Assembly: GCA_032173965.1 (NCBI GenBank)
Contig: CM063284.1
Location: 111,264,410 to 111,328,409 of the forward strand
DNA: 64,000 nucleotides
Source of the DNA: Sitta carolinensis
Taxonomy: Eukaryota; Chordata; Aves; Passeriformes; Sittidae
Direction: 5' to 3'
How positions within the stretch are numbered: position 1 is the stretch's first letter; each line of letters opens with the position of its first letter. The notes beneath the pieces are model-generated. The model saw nothing but the letters and a program-made list of their open reading frames with translations. It was not told the origin of the DNA and searched no databases. Positions 1-13,500 of the stretch are shown piece after piece. A program made the position numbers and the translations under genes.

Positions 1-3000
1 ACCCTGCCTCAAGTGGAAACGTCAGCTCCTTTACCCAGTGCCATGCTGAGCGTTCTGCAGCTTTTCACATCTCGGATGGAGACAGACCACAATTAACATA
101 GATGTGGACAAATTTGTCTTCTGCCTACTTGGCCTGATAGCCTCCATCGTAGAAGGGAGGAAGAGAAAAAGCAAGCTATGTTCTTGGACAGAGAAGCAAG
201 CTGCTGCTGGAAAAGAAAAAAACAATAGCATTATTGCCTCATGTTCCTTTAGCATGTGACCAGTTACGGCAAATGCTGATTGTCTACATACCAGGAAAAA
301 GAATGCTCCGTAGTATAAAAGTTCCCAGTCTCTACTTCAGGTCATTACTAAGGTCTAAAGGTGGTTACTAAGGAAGTCAATCCAACTTTTCAATAAAACT
401 TTGCTGAGCAAGAAAAAAATCAGAGAGGACAAGAGATTGTTTCAGAGGGGTTTATAATCTGGACTGAGCTTTACTTTTTTTTCTGTCATCTTTGGAGTAG
501 CTGAATGAGATGATGTCTCTCATTCTTTGAAAACTAGCAGTGTCTAAGAGGATGCTGCAGATTGTATTCTGTATTCTTGAGTAAGGCTGCTTCTGGGTAT
601 AGAGAATGTGCAGCTGGAACAGATGCTTAAGGTGAGGTGATCGGTCATGGTGTCTCAGGCACCGGGGCAGCACATGCAAATATTGCTTGGAGAAGTTGGG
701 ATTTTTCTTTTCCCAACTCTTCCAGCATGATAGGCTTTCTTTGCTCTGTTCATACCTTTTAAACCGACAGAAAGAATTTAAGGTATACATGTGACTCTAA
801 CATGATTGCCTTTGTTGCAAAGAGAACAGTATGAACAATATACACTGGCAATGCAGAGATTTCTGCCATGATGACAGTCGAAGTTCCCATTCCACAGAGC
901 TTGCTTTTGCTGAGCAGTACTAGAAAGAATTTCTGGGAAAAGAGTTTTCATTCAATTAATTGATACTATTTTAATAATTCTATTCTCATATTGAAGAATA
1001 TATATGAAACTTGGTAATAAGGTTAATAAACAATACAATTACTCTATGTTTTTTTTGCAAAATATAAATAATTTTATGTTTTCTATACGTACATATATGT
1101 ATAAAATATGTCCATTTAGCCATCTACCTGTACACAAAATAGTGAGCTTATTACAGACTTTTTTCTTATTTCTTTCACTTCCATTTATTTCTATTTATTC
1201 CTGGTTCTTTTCATTGTGAGGTGTCTGTCCATTGAGTAGTAGGGAAGATTTAAGTAGATGTATGTGAATATTTCTCTGATGTAGCTGAAGAATTACTGCT
1301 GAGTCTGTGCATATCTATGCAGGTCTAAAACAAACAATTTCTTCAGGAGAGTGTTTTTAGTGAACTAATTGCAAATAAATAAGAGGCTTCTCCTGAAAGC
1401 ATATATATATATCCCCATTTTTGCTTTGTGGAAATGCCAAGTAGCCATTAGTTCATGCATTACCTGTGTAAAGGTATGATGAAATAATGAGTACTTGACC
1501 AAGAAAGCTCTTAGCAATTATAAAAGTACTCGAGACATAGAATGCAAAAGCATAGCAAAACCAAGGGACACGTCATTTGGGTATCAGTAAAACCTACCTG
1601 CCTTTAAAAATACCAAAAAAAAGCTGGTCACATATCTGCTCAGGAAAATAAAAATAAAACCATAAACCTCAAAGTTTCTGCAAATGATTTGCTACTAACG
1701 TCAGTGGTTTTTTTTAGAGAATGAGATGTTTTAGATCAAACAAACATTCTTCTGACATTAGTGATGTAATGGTCTCGTGTTCAGAAAGATTTCCTGTTTA
1801 CTTTGGGTCTGAACACAGACATCTCAAGAAAGAAGGTGCTAAAATTTTCATTACACATCTGCATATAAAGACAGTCCAAACTGTTCCAAGATCTGTAGTA
1901 AATTTTATATACATTTCTGTTCTCTAGAAAAAAGTGGGTAAGTAACAGTTGGAAAATCTCATAAAATCAGAGAGTCTCAGTTTGCTGACCAAGCTAATTC
2001 CTTAGTTTTAATCTTGCAATACAGAAAATTATCAGTCAATGTCAGTTTGGCAGCCTTGAGAGCTATTTTCATGCTCTAAACTGGGAGCTTTGTTAGCAAA
2101 TTCATCTGAAGTCAAGGGACTAGGTGTCCCTTAAATATGAATTTCTGCTCCCCAAAATCTGGGGAGCTCACATATGGCAATAAGGCTTCTTCATGATGAA
2201 GTTCAGGACTTAGTTTTATGCTGTAACTTTTCATGAATTTTCTGTTTCAAATCATAGCTTCTGTGGGTGTTCATAAGAGAAGCAACACATCGTGCTCATA
2301 ATTTAGATTTAAATGTATCCTTTTTTCCTAAAAGGCAGAGATCATCTGGCTGTTATTTTTCTAATTATAAAGTAACAGGGATTATATTTAAAACTTGTGG
2401 CAACTCTTCCTATGCCTTTGAAAATGTGAATACATCAATCTCCCTTTAACAATCCACTCTCTGAAAAATGAAGGAGTTTGTGGTAAAACAGACTATGGTG
2501 AAGATTTTGTATGGACTGAGACCAGAAATAAATATTTTTTGAGTGTTTCATTTTGCTTTTTAACTCCGTGTGGTCATATTTTGAGAAACAATGTCACAGA
2601 TGTGGAAACTTTCTTCATCATAATATAATTGCTGAGCAGTCTGGAGACTGACGTTCTGAACTCAAGTAAGCATACCTTTGTTGCTGAGGCAGGACACCTA
2701 GGTGATAAAAATCTAACAGTAGAAAAATACAGACTGTAGTAAAGTCACCAAGTGGATGTTGGTCTGTAGGAAATGAGATTATTGGTTGGTTTTGTTAGCC
2801 GACTTCATTAGATGTGTGTCCTGTGAGTATAAAAAGCATACTTCTAAATATGCGATTGTAATACCAGCATAAGAAAAACCCAACATCAGCACATGCTTTG
2901 GCATGAAATTATTGTGTGTTTAGAGATTCTGCAAACATTCCCTTAATCTGGAGGGTAAGAAATTGCTGCTTGTGGAGCTGTTTGGAAATTTACATTGGCT

Positions 3001-3644
3001 CTAGAAACCAAAACTGGATCTAGGAGAGCACATTTATGACAGTGACAAACACAGGCAAGTTAATATACAGCATATTGTAAGAAAAACATAGGATTTTGCT
3101 TTTAAAAAATAGAGGAGGAAGGAGCAGCTTGTTTCCAGCTGCATGAGAATGGATTTGGGTTGGTAGGAAATGCTCATCAGAGGGGAATGTCTTGCAAGAA
3201 TCAGGCTGGGTCCAGTGGACCAGTGGTCTGAATTAACATGGTTTAATAGTCTTTTGTTCATGGCTTTTACCTCACTAACTGTATGCAGAGGGTCCTGGTG
3301 CTCTCAGTTCTGTGCTGACAACATGGAGACACAAGTAGCATTTGTGGGAAGCCAGATGGGGCTCATGGGGCTTGGCAGCTCAGCTGGCTTCCCGGTGTAA
3401 CTTGTCCCTGGATGCAGTAGATGTCCAGTTGCCCAGGGCTATGCCTGAGCTAAAATGGCTGATCCAAGCCGACTCAATCTGTGGAGTGAGTAATCTGCAA
3501 TTTGGATAACACACCTCTGAAGTGTTCTAGTGGTAACTATATAAAAAAGGGGAGACAAATGCAATGCAAGGCACATTTTTAAATAGTGCTTATCAGTAGT
3601 TTAACTTCTTATGGATTTGATGCCACTTAAATTGTTTTTTCCAG
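1..3644 (+). other. Intron upstream of first visible SPIDR exon
   Basis: AT-rich noncoding sequence that ends in a pyrimidine-rich tract and CAG just before the exon at 3645. The human exon before this one ends in a segment reading ..IFPPW. I looked for its equivalent in the frame that would leave two bases of a Trp codon and did not find it, so it probably lies upstream of the window. Frames of 60-112 codons on both strands have no recognisable homology and look like chance. No interspersed repeat was recognised. Confidence 0.75.
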
Positions 3645-3855
3645 GCAAAAACTGCTTCTCCAAAATGCAGATGTTCCTGTTATCATGCACACCTACTTTA
3701 GTCAGAAGGCGCTACTCAGTGAATACTCAGAAGCCAGAGAGAAGACATATGGTCTTACAAAGATGCTTATCAGGAAGAATATTATATCTTTGGCACAGAC
3801 CTTCAGACTTGATGACCTTGATGATAAGTTACACCAGGAATCTTCAGATAATCAG
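3645..3855 (+). CDS. SPIDR: SPIDR exon (mid-protein, PVI..TYF / ISLAQ block)
   Basis: An exon of 211 bp with acceptor ttttttccag and donor CAG|gtatgg. It enters with one base that completes a codon (Trp TG|G in human) and leaves in phase 0, encoding 70 residues. The start reads QKLLLQNADVPVIMHTYF, matching human QKLIIPSGSCPVILNTYF from memory. Further on NIISLAQTFRLDDL matches human SISLAQMFVIKGL. The remainder, including SEYSEAREKTYGL, is much more diverged. The segment lies in the central part of SPIDR, before the C-terminal DUF4503 region. Two overlapping forward frames cover this stretch; only the one containing HTYFSQKALL is coding. The exon ends SSDNQ and joins cleanly to the exon at 5671. 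Confidence 0.93.
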
Positions 3856-5670
3856 GTATGGTCCATTTGGTTCACAATTAAGCACTTGGTAAGAAGTTGG
3901 TGAGCAGATGTTTGGAAATCATAAGAAAAACAAAAATTCTAAATTACTGACCTATTTGGTTTCCCCTTTCATTTAGTCAAGGCTGAATAATATGCAGTGT
4001 TTACTTTAATAATATTTTCTTAGTGGAGGCTTTTGGTCTATCCAAATGCTGAACTGCTGTGAGGTTATTTTGCTGAAATCTCACTACTGTGCTAAATAGT
4101 AATTATAACTTGGTTTTTCATTGATTTTTCTCTTATTCTTTATAGCTGAATAGCTAAAAAATAGCAGTTTTCTTCTAATTTACTCAAGATACTATTTAAA
4201 ATAAACATTCCTTTTTCCTATTCCTATGTCTTAACTCATTTGCTTATAGATCCTATCCTTTCTGTAAAGCATCAATTGATAACATCACCCCCATTCCCAC
4301 CCCTTCAGTTTGTTTTCCTATTTTGACTTTATTTGTATTAAAATGACTATTGACTCTGCATTTCTGTAGCTGTGGTTGTACAAGCTGAAGTATTTTAAGA
4401 GATTTGTTTTCTTCATAGTGTGTGCCAGCACTTTCTGAAAGTAAGGCTCTTGTAAGTTTTATATTGGCTACCTAAATTATTCTTAATATTTGAGAAGTTT
4501 GGCCCTTCAAGTTTGAAGAACCATGAGTGTCAACATTTTGTGTTTGCCTTATATATAATTCCCATTATAGGTCTGGGAATTAAAAAGTTACATAAATCAA
4601 ATCCTAATCGCCTTTCTTGCTTCAACTCTAACTTGTAAAAAGCTTATACTATAGTATTTTAAAACCAAAACAATTTGATTTTTCCCCCATGGCTCCTAAC
4701 AAACAAACCACTTCATTTAAAACTTGGTAGACAAGTTTTATTGCAACCACTTTGTAGACAAAGGGTAGTGTCATACCACAATTTTCTTTTAAATACTGCA
4801 AATTCTCCTTCTTTATTAGTGTATAATACTCATGGCACAGACAGTGATAGTCTGAAAGCCTTTCTTGGCACACAGCTTTTATAAAAACAGGTTTTATTGT
4901 GAGAATAGATATTTGGTTCACACTGCAAAGGGACCTATATGTATTGACCATATTAATCTATGCTTGCATGCAATCTTTATTGAGAAAGATTTATTTAAAA
5001 ATGAAGATAAATTACATTACTCATTTAGATAAAAGCAAACTGTAGTATTCATGAAATTTATTTTGCAAGTTTGGAAGGTTCTATTAATAAAATATGTTTT
5101 GAAAGTAGTGAAAAAATAAAGTTTTTGCTTTAAAAGTTTTGCATTTTTCATTAATCATCTAACTCTTCTACACTGAAATATATTCTATTGAAATGTGTAA
5201 GTCTGAGGACTATCTTACTAGTCTATAAAAGTAGACACGTGTTCATTTCCAACTTTGTTTGAAAGTCCAGAAGCATTCAAGATGAATTTTGCCCTTTGTT
5301 TTAGAAGAGGAAGGAACAGAACATCAAATAAGTAAAAATAAAACTCCATTCAAGGGGAAGAATCATAAGGGCTAATATCAGTTCTATTTTCCTGCTGGTG
5401 GCACCTTCATCTCTCAGGGGTTGAGTTAGCTTAGTCCAGAGCACCAGTTAAATTCCTGTTGCACATCATGGGTTCAACTCTCTTGAGTGTTGATTGAAAA
5501 TACACAGTAAATAACTGGCCACTAGTTTGTAAGTTACTTCAGGAGCAGTAAGTATTTCGAAACTCATTTTGCACTTGCAGCTTGATTTTCATGATGGCAT
5601 TTTCCCCTCTAGCTCTACATAATTTCAAGATTCTCTGGAATGTTCCTCTTAATGGGTTTTCCTTCACCAG
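3856..5670 (+). other. SPIDR intron, 1.8 kb
   Basis: Intron from gtatgg to the acceptor ccttcaccag. Strongly AT-rich. It contains a degraded tRNA-like stretch near 5417-5488, listed separately. The 100-codon reverse frame at 4649-4951 has no recognisable family and overlaps low-complexity AT sequence; I treat it as chance. Confidence 0.9.
5417..5488 (+). repeat. Degraded tRNA-like sequence, possible tRNA-derived SINE head
   Basis: The stretch contains an A-box-like GTTAGCTTAGTCCAGAGCA and, about 40 bases on, a B-box-like TGGGTTCAACTC, at tRNA-like spacing. The GTTAGCTNAGT and GGGTTCAA parts resemble tRNA-Ile, from which an avian SINE family (TguSINE1) is derived. The acceptor arms do not pair well and the anticodon arm is eroded, so this is not a functional tRNA gene. 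I could not identify a CR1-like tail downstream. A chance match remains possible. Confidence 0.35.
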
Positions 5671-5921
5671 GTTCCTTGTGCTCCACAAACCCATAACAAT
5701 GGTGATTCAAAACAGCATCCCTTAGCACAGAGTGTTGTTAATGACTCTCTGCTTGAAATGGTGGAAAGCCAGGGAGCAGTGGGATGGAGAGAAGTTCAGG
5801 TACAAGTTGTTATCCAAAGGGTGTACTGTTTGCCTGCAAGAGAAGGGTACAGAAGCCACACTCAAGGAAACAAGCCTCTTTGTGCAACAACCGTCACGAA
5901 TTCAGATCCACCACATGTTAG
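5671..5921 (+). CDS. SPIDR: SPIDR exon (DSLLEMVESQGA / QRVY block)
   Basis: An exon of 251 bp with acceptor ccttcaccag, donor AG|gtgagt, entry phase 0 and exit phase 2. It encodes 83 complete residues plus two bases of Arg. The diagnostic part is NDSLLEMVESQGAVGW followed by VQVQVVIQRVYCLPARE; human SPIDR has RDSLLDVVESQGAASW and VRVVVQRVYSLPSRD (memory). The flanks, VPCAPQTHNNGDSKQHPLAQ at the start and the Ser/Thr/Asn-rich end up to PPHV, are poorly conserved and look like linkers around a conserved beta-rich core. The final split codon AG|G gives the Arg that precedes the CLLVQD block 38.6 kb away. That phase match supports the join across the large intron. Confidence 0.93.
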
Positions 5922-8900
5922 GTGAGTAATAAGATGCATGAGAATTTTTTTGTTGAGGCTGTGATGTATGAGAAATCAAAGAGGAGTGAATTCAGAAATG
6001 TCATTCCTAGTTGTCAGCTCATGGGGAATAAGCACACTCAGCAAGGAAGGCATGGGGCTGTTGATGGGCGTGGTGTATTTTTTTAATAGGTATAGTGTGA
6101 CACAGAAGTAGTCCTGCCCAGAGAAGGGATGGTTCTGTCTATAGCTTATATCATCAACAGATGACAGGAACACTGAAAATGAATTAATGGGAAGTTAATT
6201 GAAAACATCATATACTGTTCCTTGAGTTTCACTGAATATTTGTTACATCCCATTTGCCTATTTCAGTCTCTGGTATGCTCTGCTGGTCAGTTATGCTCTT
6301 GCAATGGTCTTTGAAACAAAAAAGAAATACATAGAGAGACACAGAAATGAAAGGCTTTTCTACAACAAGGATTTTGCACAGATGCTATTAGAGAAACATA
6401 GGTGTATGTTTCCATTGTGAAGTTACTGGAAAAAGATCCTGACTTCTGAAAATCTGGAGGCCACAGCAGTTAAGATTCCGCTGCAATAAAAAGTGTTATG
6501 GTGTCAAAACACAACCAGCAGTGCAGAAGCATTACACGCAAACCCCATGGAACACACAGCTTTCAACCAGTTGTTTTAGCCTCTTATATTTTAGTCTTTG
6601 CATTCTAATACCATTCTGTTTACAGTGGAGGGAATCAAGAACTGGACCTTGTTTTCTTAAATACAAAAGATATGGCAAACAGTTTTCCTTTCTGACCAAT
6701 ACTGGACCATTGAATTCTTTCCTTCTCTTTTTGTGATCCTCAAGGTTTGACACCAAAGACTGATTTCCATCTTTCTTAGCAACCCTGTGTATGAGGTAGC
6801 TCTGTGTGTTATTGCTTTTTCTTCCTTTCGTTTTGCACTAGCTTTTGGTTCATGCTGGCTTAAAATTTTGAAAGGTAAGATGTATCAGATTTATTTTTCA
6901 GGAAGATCATTAAAGTGAGTTATAGTGGAAGAGCTTGTATTAAGGTTCTAAGTTCAGCCTTTCAGGACATAAGTAAACATGTCTTCCTGCACAGTTTAGG
7001 AGATGAATGGAGATGTGCAATTAGTTTAACAGGTCCTATTGAGAACTCTCCAGATGTAATTTGCAATAAGCTTTAAAAGTTTCTTCAATGTTCTGAAGAA
7101 TTTGAGTTCCTCTAAGCCACCCTGCAGGTGGATAGTGGTGTCCTCAATGGTCCTTCTTCTTGACCTTCTGAAATACTAAATTATCAACAACCTTGTCCCC
7201 GACATTTTTAGGAGCTCTTTTACATATAATAGTTACATTGAACATTATTTTTTTAAAAGTAATTGATACATCTTGTTGTCTGTACTCTTTGCTTTGTATT
7301 TAATTCATTCTTTATATAAAATACATATTTTTTAAAAAGTAAGAGTACTTTACCAGCCCACATCAATATGTAGTTTTGAGGACAGTACTCGTCTGTGTAG
7401 ATTTTCTTCCAGAGGGCTACATTTGTTCAAATGTCAGGGCAGCTGACAGACTGTTATTCAACCTGACTTTTTCATTTCCAACTCTTAACCAAAAGTACAC
7501 TCAACTTGCAGTCTCACAATTTGAGGTAGTTAACCTGTCTGAGCCCACACCCTTCACAGGAATGGGGTGAAAGAAAACAGAAATCTCAGTTTGCACTACT
7601 TTTGTCAAACATGAAATAGAAATAAAAAATGAGAGCTTGTTGCTTCTATGTACATGTTGTAGCTGGGTATTCTCATGTTCAGTTTTTAAACTGGTCTTTT
7701 AAAAGTTTCTCAAATTTCATAGATGTCTGAGCTCAGAAAACATCTTGTTTGTTGTTGTTCACAGCTATCAGACTCTGTTTTGGATCCTGAATCAAAAAAA
7801 CCTACCCACTTACTTGTTTGCAAAGAGGAGAACGAACACTTCTTTTACAGACTGAGGAATGAAAAACACCTCTTGCTGCTTTATCAGCTGCTATTTCCAT
7901 GGCTGGTAAACATCCCCATGATGTTCTCCTTCTACCAAAAATGACTGTGTCTGTCACCTGATAGTGAGAAAAAGGGTCCAACACCCTCTGACAGTCTTTT
8001 GAACCAACTGATGGCTTATTCTTTTGTAACTAAAAAACCCTACTTTTTCCTTTTTAAACTTCTTTCTGTGAAGTAAAACTGCCAGGAAAACAAGGTTTGT
8101 ATTTTATGGGGCAAGATGAATTAGGTTATTCATTGTTTCATAAACAAAAATTTCTGATTAGATACCAAAGTAGATTAATACCTAATTGATTAGTGTTTTA
8201 AACAGGCTGTTCTATTGCATATCTTCTTTTGTAGCACTCCACAATAACCTAGATGCTCTTGTCACAGGAAAGCATAAAAACCACCAGAATAAGCTGAAAA
8301 GAAGCATGAAATTAAATGTGGAGCAGGGAAAGTGATGCATTTGGTTCAAGGCATCCAGTTTCTAGTAAGAGAGTACCAAATTGTAGGAGAAACCTCTATT
8401 TTGATTGTAAGGAAATGGATTAATTTAATTGATTAAAACTAACACTTGTGAAACATAGAAACCATGGGGCTGCCTATATGCATCTGGCATTTATTGCTGA
8501 TAAATACACATGTGTGGAATATGACCTTTTACTGATAGACAAAGGGATATGTTTGAAGGGTTGAAGTTTGCTCAGCTGAAGAATTCAAAGCATTTTCCAA
8601 GGATGCTGAGAAATCTTTGCAGAGACTGTGGAGTTCTCCAGCTTCTGTTGTCCATAAATTGGATCCACATTCCCTGTATTATTGTTGAAATATTTGCCTT
8701 TTCCCCATAACTAACTGCTCTTGCAAATGGACTTTTCATGCTGAAGGAGTTTCTTGGGGGAAAAAAAAAAAACAGAAGCAAATATGACTCGCTGTGACTG
8801 TCTGCCCATTTCCAGCATTCCTGGCATACTTTTTGCTGCCTTTTCCCCTCTGATGGCAGAGAGATGCTTTTGTTAATGACATAACACATGTTTGTCTGAA

Positions 8901-10961
8901 CCCAATTGTTTTGATTCTTTTCTGAAAATGTCCTGGCTTACAAGTAAGAAGATCCCAAAGAGACTCCTGTCAACCTGAGGAGCTCACTGGCGCAGAGGTG
9001 TCTGACTCATTGCGTCGGCCTTGTACTTTGTGTTCCTGGGATAAAGCAGTGTATAATTTGGATTTTGCTCCTGCCAGTATCTGTTTGTTTTGAGCAGGCC
9101 ACGTGAGTTTAGTAAAAAATAGAGCTGGTCAGTTTTGTGCCTTAAAGGACAGGGCTGGTTGTGTGGTTGTCAGTGTAACTAAAATAGATGCATTTTTAGG
9201 ACTATTAGGCAGTTAAACTGGTCAGAGCACTCGGAGGATTTGTGTGAGGAGGCTGGACAGAAAAGGGTGTTGCCACAAAGGAAGAACTCACCAGTGCTGG
9301 TGGAAAACAATGCTAGCTATAGCTGTGAATCCACACTTTAAAATCTGTGGGTGACTAGACGTATTTTCCATTCACTTCTCTTGGCATGTTTCGACCTATT
9401 TCCTACCTGAACAAAGCCTGCTATAGCTTTCTATTCCAAGAACAAAAGAAAGACCATACATTTACTTTAAAAATTAGTGTGGTCTGCATCTCTGTGCTAG
9501 TCATCCATAGTTCTTTCAGTTCTGCTCTTTATTTTGTTTTCCATTTGCCAGATCATACAGCAGTGGGAAAGTCTGCCACCATGCAAGCAGGACCCTTGGG
9601 GAGCAAAATATTTAGAAGACATGAGGATGTGTTTGATTGGCTAGAAGAAATAGAAGTGAGGAAAATCACACTTCTCTTTCTGAGCAGGCCCAAAGAAACA
9701 TGATAATCAGTTGCTGTAATTCATTGTGGTCTAGCAAGTTGTTTGCAAGTTTCTGAGTAGTCTGTTCATATGTAATTCTTTGTAAAACAGTTTTATGGGC
9801 AAGTGATAATCCTACAGAACTAATGAATTTCTTAGTTGGATTTCCTTTTCCCCCTCTTTTTCTTCATCCAGTAATCTTTGCTGTTTATCTTAACACAAAT
9901 GTAATCAATGGGTTAACCTGTCTGGGCAACATGCACGACTAAAAGTGGAGTGTCAGATGCTGCAACTGGCATTCCAAGGAGGTGGATTAATACACTGAAA
10001 AGTTGTCCCTCTTGTATGGAAAACCTACCTTAAGTTTTATAAAGCATATTGAAATCAACAACAACAACAACATAAAAAACTCTGAAGGCATTCTTATTTG
10101 AAAAGAGCCCAGATTGGAAAGGACTATCATGAAAGATCCATGTTCACAGATGCTAACATCTGTCAGAATGTTTTTTGTGGCTGACTTAAATCTGTTTACA
10201 GCATTCCATTTGTTTTTTGTGATTTTTTTAACAAAACATTTTAAATGGAATGGTCATAAATGCAAGTTTTAAAAAATTACATTATGTTTCTGGGATGTGA
10301 TTTTTCAAGTGGAAAATAAACAGGAAATAAGTAACTGTAATGCAGTAGAGAGTACTCCATAAACTAAAAGGTTTCTCTATTTTCCCCCTTTTCAAACCCT
10401 TCTCCAAAGTGAAGATACAAAGATACGTGCTCTTAATATTCTTGCAAAGTAGTCTAATTGCTACTTGACAGACTTATAATAGTTCTCCTAATAGCTGTGG
10501 TTCAAGCTCTAGTAACTGGTTTCTGCTTTGAAGTCTCTCTCTCATTTTTTTTTCCCTTTCTTTATTCACAGTAAAGACTCCCTGACACTTGGATTATTCC
10601 CTTTTGCCTCCACCCTGCTCTATTTATAATTTTCAAACTGGAGCCACCAAAATAGAGTTAGAACAAAAGACTGCTGGAAAAGCAGCTTCAGTATCACACT
10701 GTCCAACTAAACTTTAAATTGTCTTACATAGTTAATACTGAGGCTTCCCCAGGCTGTTGTCTGGATAACCCTGAAAGTCTGTTTTCCCTGCTGATGCTGC
10801 AGACAACTAGATGGAACTTGGGCTACTTCCAGTGCCACCGTAGTACAACAATTTGTTAATTTGACATTGCTGTTTATTTTTCAGTGCTAAATATTTACAT
10901 AATCTTATTCTGTCCAAGGGCAAGGTGAAAGCACTGTTATCTGATATACTCTGTACAAATA

Positions 10962-10975
10962 AAAAAAAAAAAAGG
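10962..10975. repeat. Short poly-A run
   Basis: An uninterrupted A homopolymer preceded by TACAAAT. No retrocopy body could be recognised upstream, so it may be simple slippage. Confidence 0.7.
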
Positions 10976-13191
10976 ACCCCTTAATGTACACCAGCATTTT
11001 TTGTCCCTGTGCTGGGAATAGGCACTTAAACAATTTGCTGTTGGTCTAAAATATGTCAGGGAAATGATAAAATATGCTGGTACAGAAAAGAAGCTCAAGA
11101 AGACGATAGCCAGCATAGACTACAAGTGTGACAGGGATTCTGTCTTCTTGGAAAGCAAATGGACAGGAATAGAAACCAGCTATTAGATGGCCAGTACTGT
11201 GTGTGCAGGCTTCTGTATGCATCTAGCGGAAAGGAGACACTGGTTGCTTTATTTCCTCCATACTCAAGTGCTTAGACTGATCAGTGAAGCACCCATGTGC
11301 TCAGAAGGAAGTCAGACACACCCCAAGCCTTTTTTTTTTGGTTAAGGAGTAGCTCTACTAACTGATGTGTTCCACATGATGGAGAAATTGTAGAAACACC
11401 TAAGTAGCACAGAGACAGGTAAGTGGTATAGAAGCATCATTATGTAGAGCTGTGTGTTCCGCACCACTTACCTTTGTAACCATACCATTTCACACCTCTG
11501 ATGATCATATGCTGGGCTTTAGGAAGCTGGGGAAGCTTTATTGCACCTGAACACCTTATTTCCCACTGCCCTTTGCTTCATGGCTGTATCCACCCAATTG
11601 GTTGTTTTTGAGGAACTGTGTAAATGGTGAGAATGGGAAGAGTAATGTGGTCCCTGTACATTATCCTACATTAGAGACCAGTCTAGGGAGAAAAAAGCAA
11701 ACAATTTGAAAACATAATTTGTCAGCTGTAGAGCCACAGTCAAAGTATATGCTGTTGTACATTTCAAACAGGAATAGTAATTTTCCAGCTCCTGTTATTT
11801 GTCAAGAATTGTTCTAAGATGGCCTATGTAAAAGGTATGAAATCTTACCCTTGGCTTTGGCCTTCTCCCTGATTTTTTGTATCTCTGAAAGTTACATGGT
11901 AGGTGAAACTGAAAGCAGAAATCTTCCGTGTGTGTTTTACACCTCTGCATTTCACTGACTATACAACTTCCTGGAGGAAGTGTTAAAGTTGTGCTGAAGC
12001 TCTCAGAAACCTTTGTAAAAGTCAGATTGTGTCTCTGGAATTTGTTTTCCTTCAACTATCATACCCAAAGGCAAGAACCTTGAGCAGTGATCAATGTTAT
12101 AAATGCCTGGATGGAGGCAAGCTAGCAGTTGGAGGAGAAATTTAACCACCTGAATATTGCACAGAATTTCTTTGCCACTTGGGCAGGTAAATTGTCTTTG
12201 TATGCACAGCCTTAAGTATCTGCAGAGGTAGTGCACGTGCAGACAAACATCACAGATTTTATGTAATAGCAATTTTCCAAAATGGAAGATTCTTAGAAAA
12301 AACTTTTTATCAGCAGCTTTGTAAAAGCTTCTATTGCTTGTAACAGATCAATACTCCTTGGAAAAGTATTGCAAACATACTCTTTTGGGGAAAAGAGGTC
12401 TTGAGTCTCAAAGAGTCAGGAATACACAGTTCTGTGCAGATTATGGGCACGCTGTTAATTAAAACAGACTTTGAAAGAGACAATATTGCTGAAACACAGT
12501 CCTGGACTGTGATATTTTAAGCCCTTCTATGCTTTCTTTTATACAATTCTAAAGATTGTATACATACAGCAAACAATGCAAATAAAACAAAGCTCCTCAG
12601 AGAAGACAATTAGTTCTTTCAATGCTTCTTAGTAAGCATTGTGGTTTAAAATTGGTACGTAAGTTATAAATGTACCAAGGTTATCTCATGTTCACATGCC
12701 AGTCCTGACTGGTGACTGCTGGTTTTGTTCCATTTCTCACAGCCAAAGGCAGTCAGCAGCATCACACTGAGTGGGTATCTGCTGTGCTGAAACCCTCAAA
12801 CTCAGTTAATGCTTCAACTCCCTCTTTGACTAAAGGCCACTTCCCAGGGTTTGGAGAAGAACATGCTCCTCAAATGGGAAAAGTGATGAGCAAAGCCCTG
12901 GGATGAACTTACTCTATATTACTGTTCACAATATAAGGGTTTGAGTGGGCTGGCAGTTAAAAGAGATTTAATTATTTTTTAATTTTAGTCCTATGGTGAG
13001 AAAAAATGGGATTATTTAACTGATACATATTGCCTGGTATATGTTCAAAATGGTTTTGTAACATGCTGAATTTAGATGCTTGATTGGAGGTCTGTGTTTG
13101 ACTGCAGCGTGGACTTCTTTGTACAGCACGCTTTACATGTGCCTGAGGCTAGGAGTGAATGCAAAGTGTACTTCAGAGGTGTTTCACATTT

Positions 13192-13500
13192 GACAGGCTG
13201 AGAGAGTTGGGGCTGTTCAGCCTGGAGAAGAGAAAGCTCCAGGGAAGAACTCTGAGCAGCCTTCCAGGACACGGAGGCCTTGCAGGGAGGCTGGAGAGGG
13301 ACTTTCTACAAGGACATGTAGTGATAGGACAAGGGAGAATGACCTTTAACTGGAGGAGTGTGCGTTTAGATTAGATATTAGGAAAAAATTCTTTATTGTA
13401 AGGGTGCTAAGATGCTGAAACAGGTTGCCTAGAAAGACTGTGGATGACCCCTCCCTGGAAGTGTTCAGAACCAGGCTGGATGGAGCCGGGAATAACTTCA
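13192..13500 (+). mobile_element. CR1 LINE fragment, 3' part, sense orientation
   Basis: The sequence follows the CR1 consensus 3' region as I know it: GACAGGCTGAGAGAGTTGGG, then GGGCTGTTCAGCCTGGAGAA, then AGCAGCCTTCC. Later come a segment resembling the GATATTAGGAAAAAATTCTT motif and CCAGGCTGGATGGAG. It is 5'-truncated, as nearly all CR1 copies are, and the match fades after about 13490, before the terminal ATTCTATGA-type repeats. Several indels and many substitutions suggest an old copy. Open frames inside it are not genes. Confidence 0.9.

Noticed and set aside
4649..4951. Reverse 100-codon frame
   Set aside because: It lies in AT-rich intron, has no recognisable domain and no exon signals.
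7723..7944. Frame with an exon-like CAG acceptor and SDSVLDPESKKPTHLL
   Set aside because: It does not match SPIDR, no suitable donor and phase fit, and the flanking SPIDR exons already join without it.
9551..9703. Exon-like piece after CATACAG encoding VGKSATMQAGPLGSKIF
   Set aside because: No recognised homology and not needed for SPIDR continuity; the open frame has ordinary chance length.
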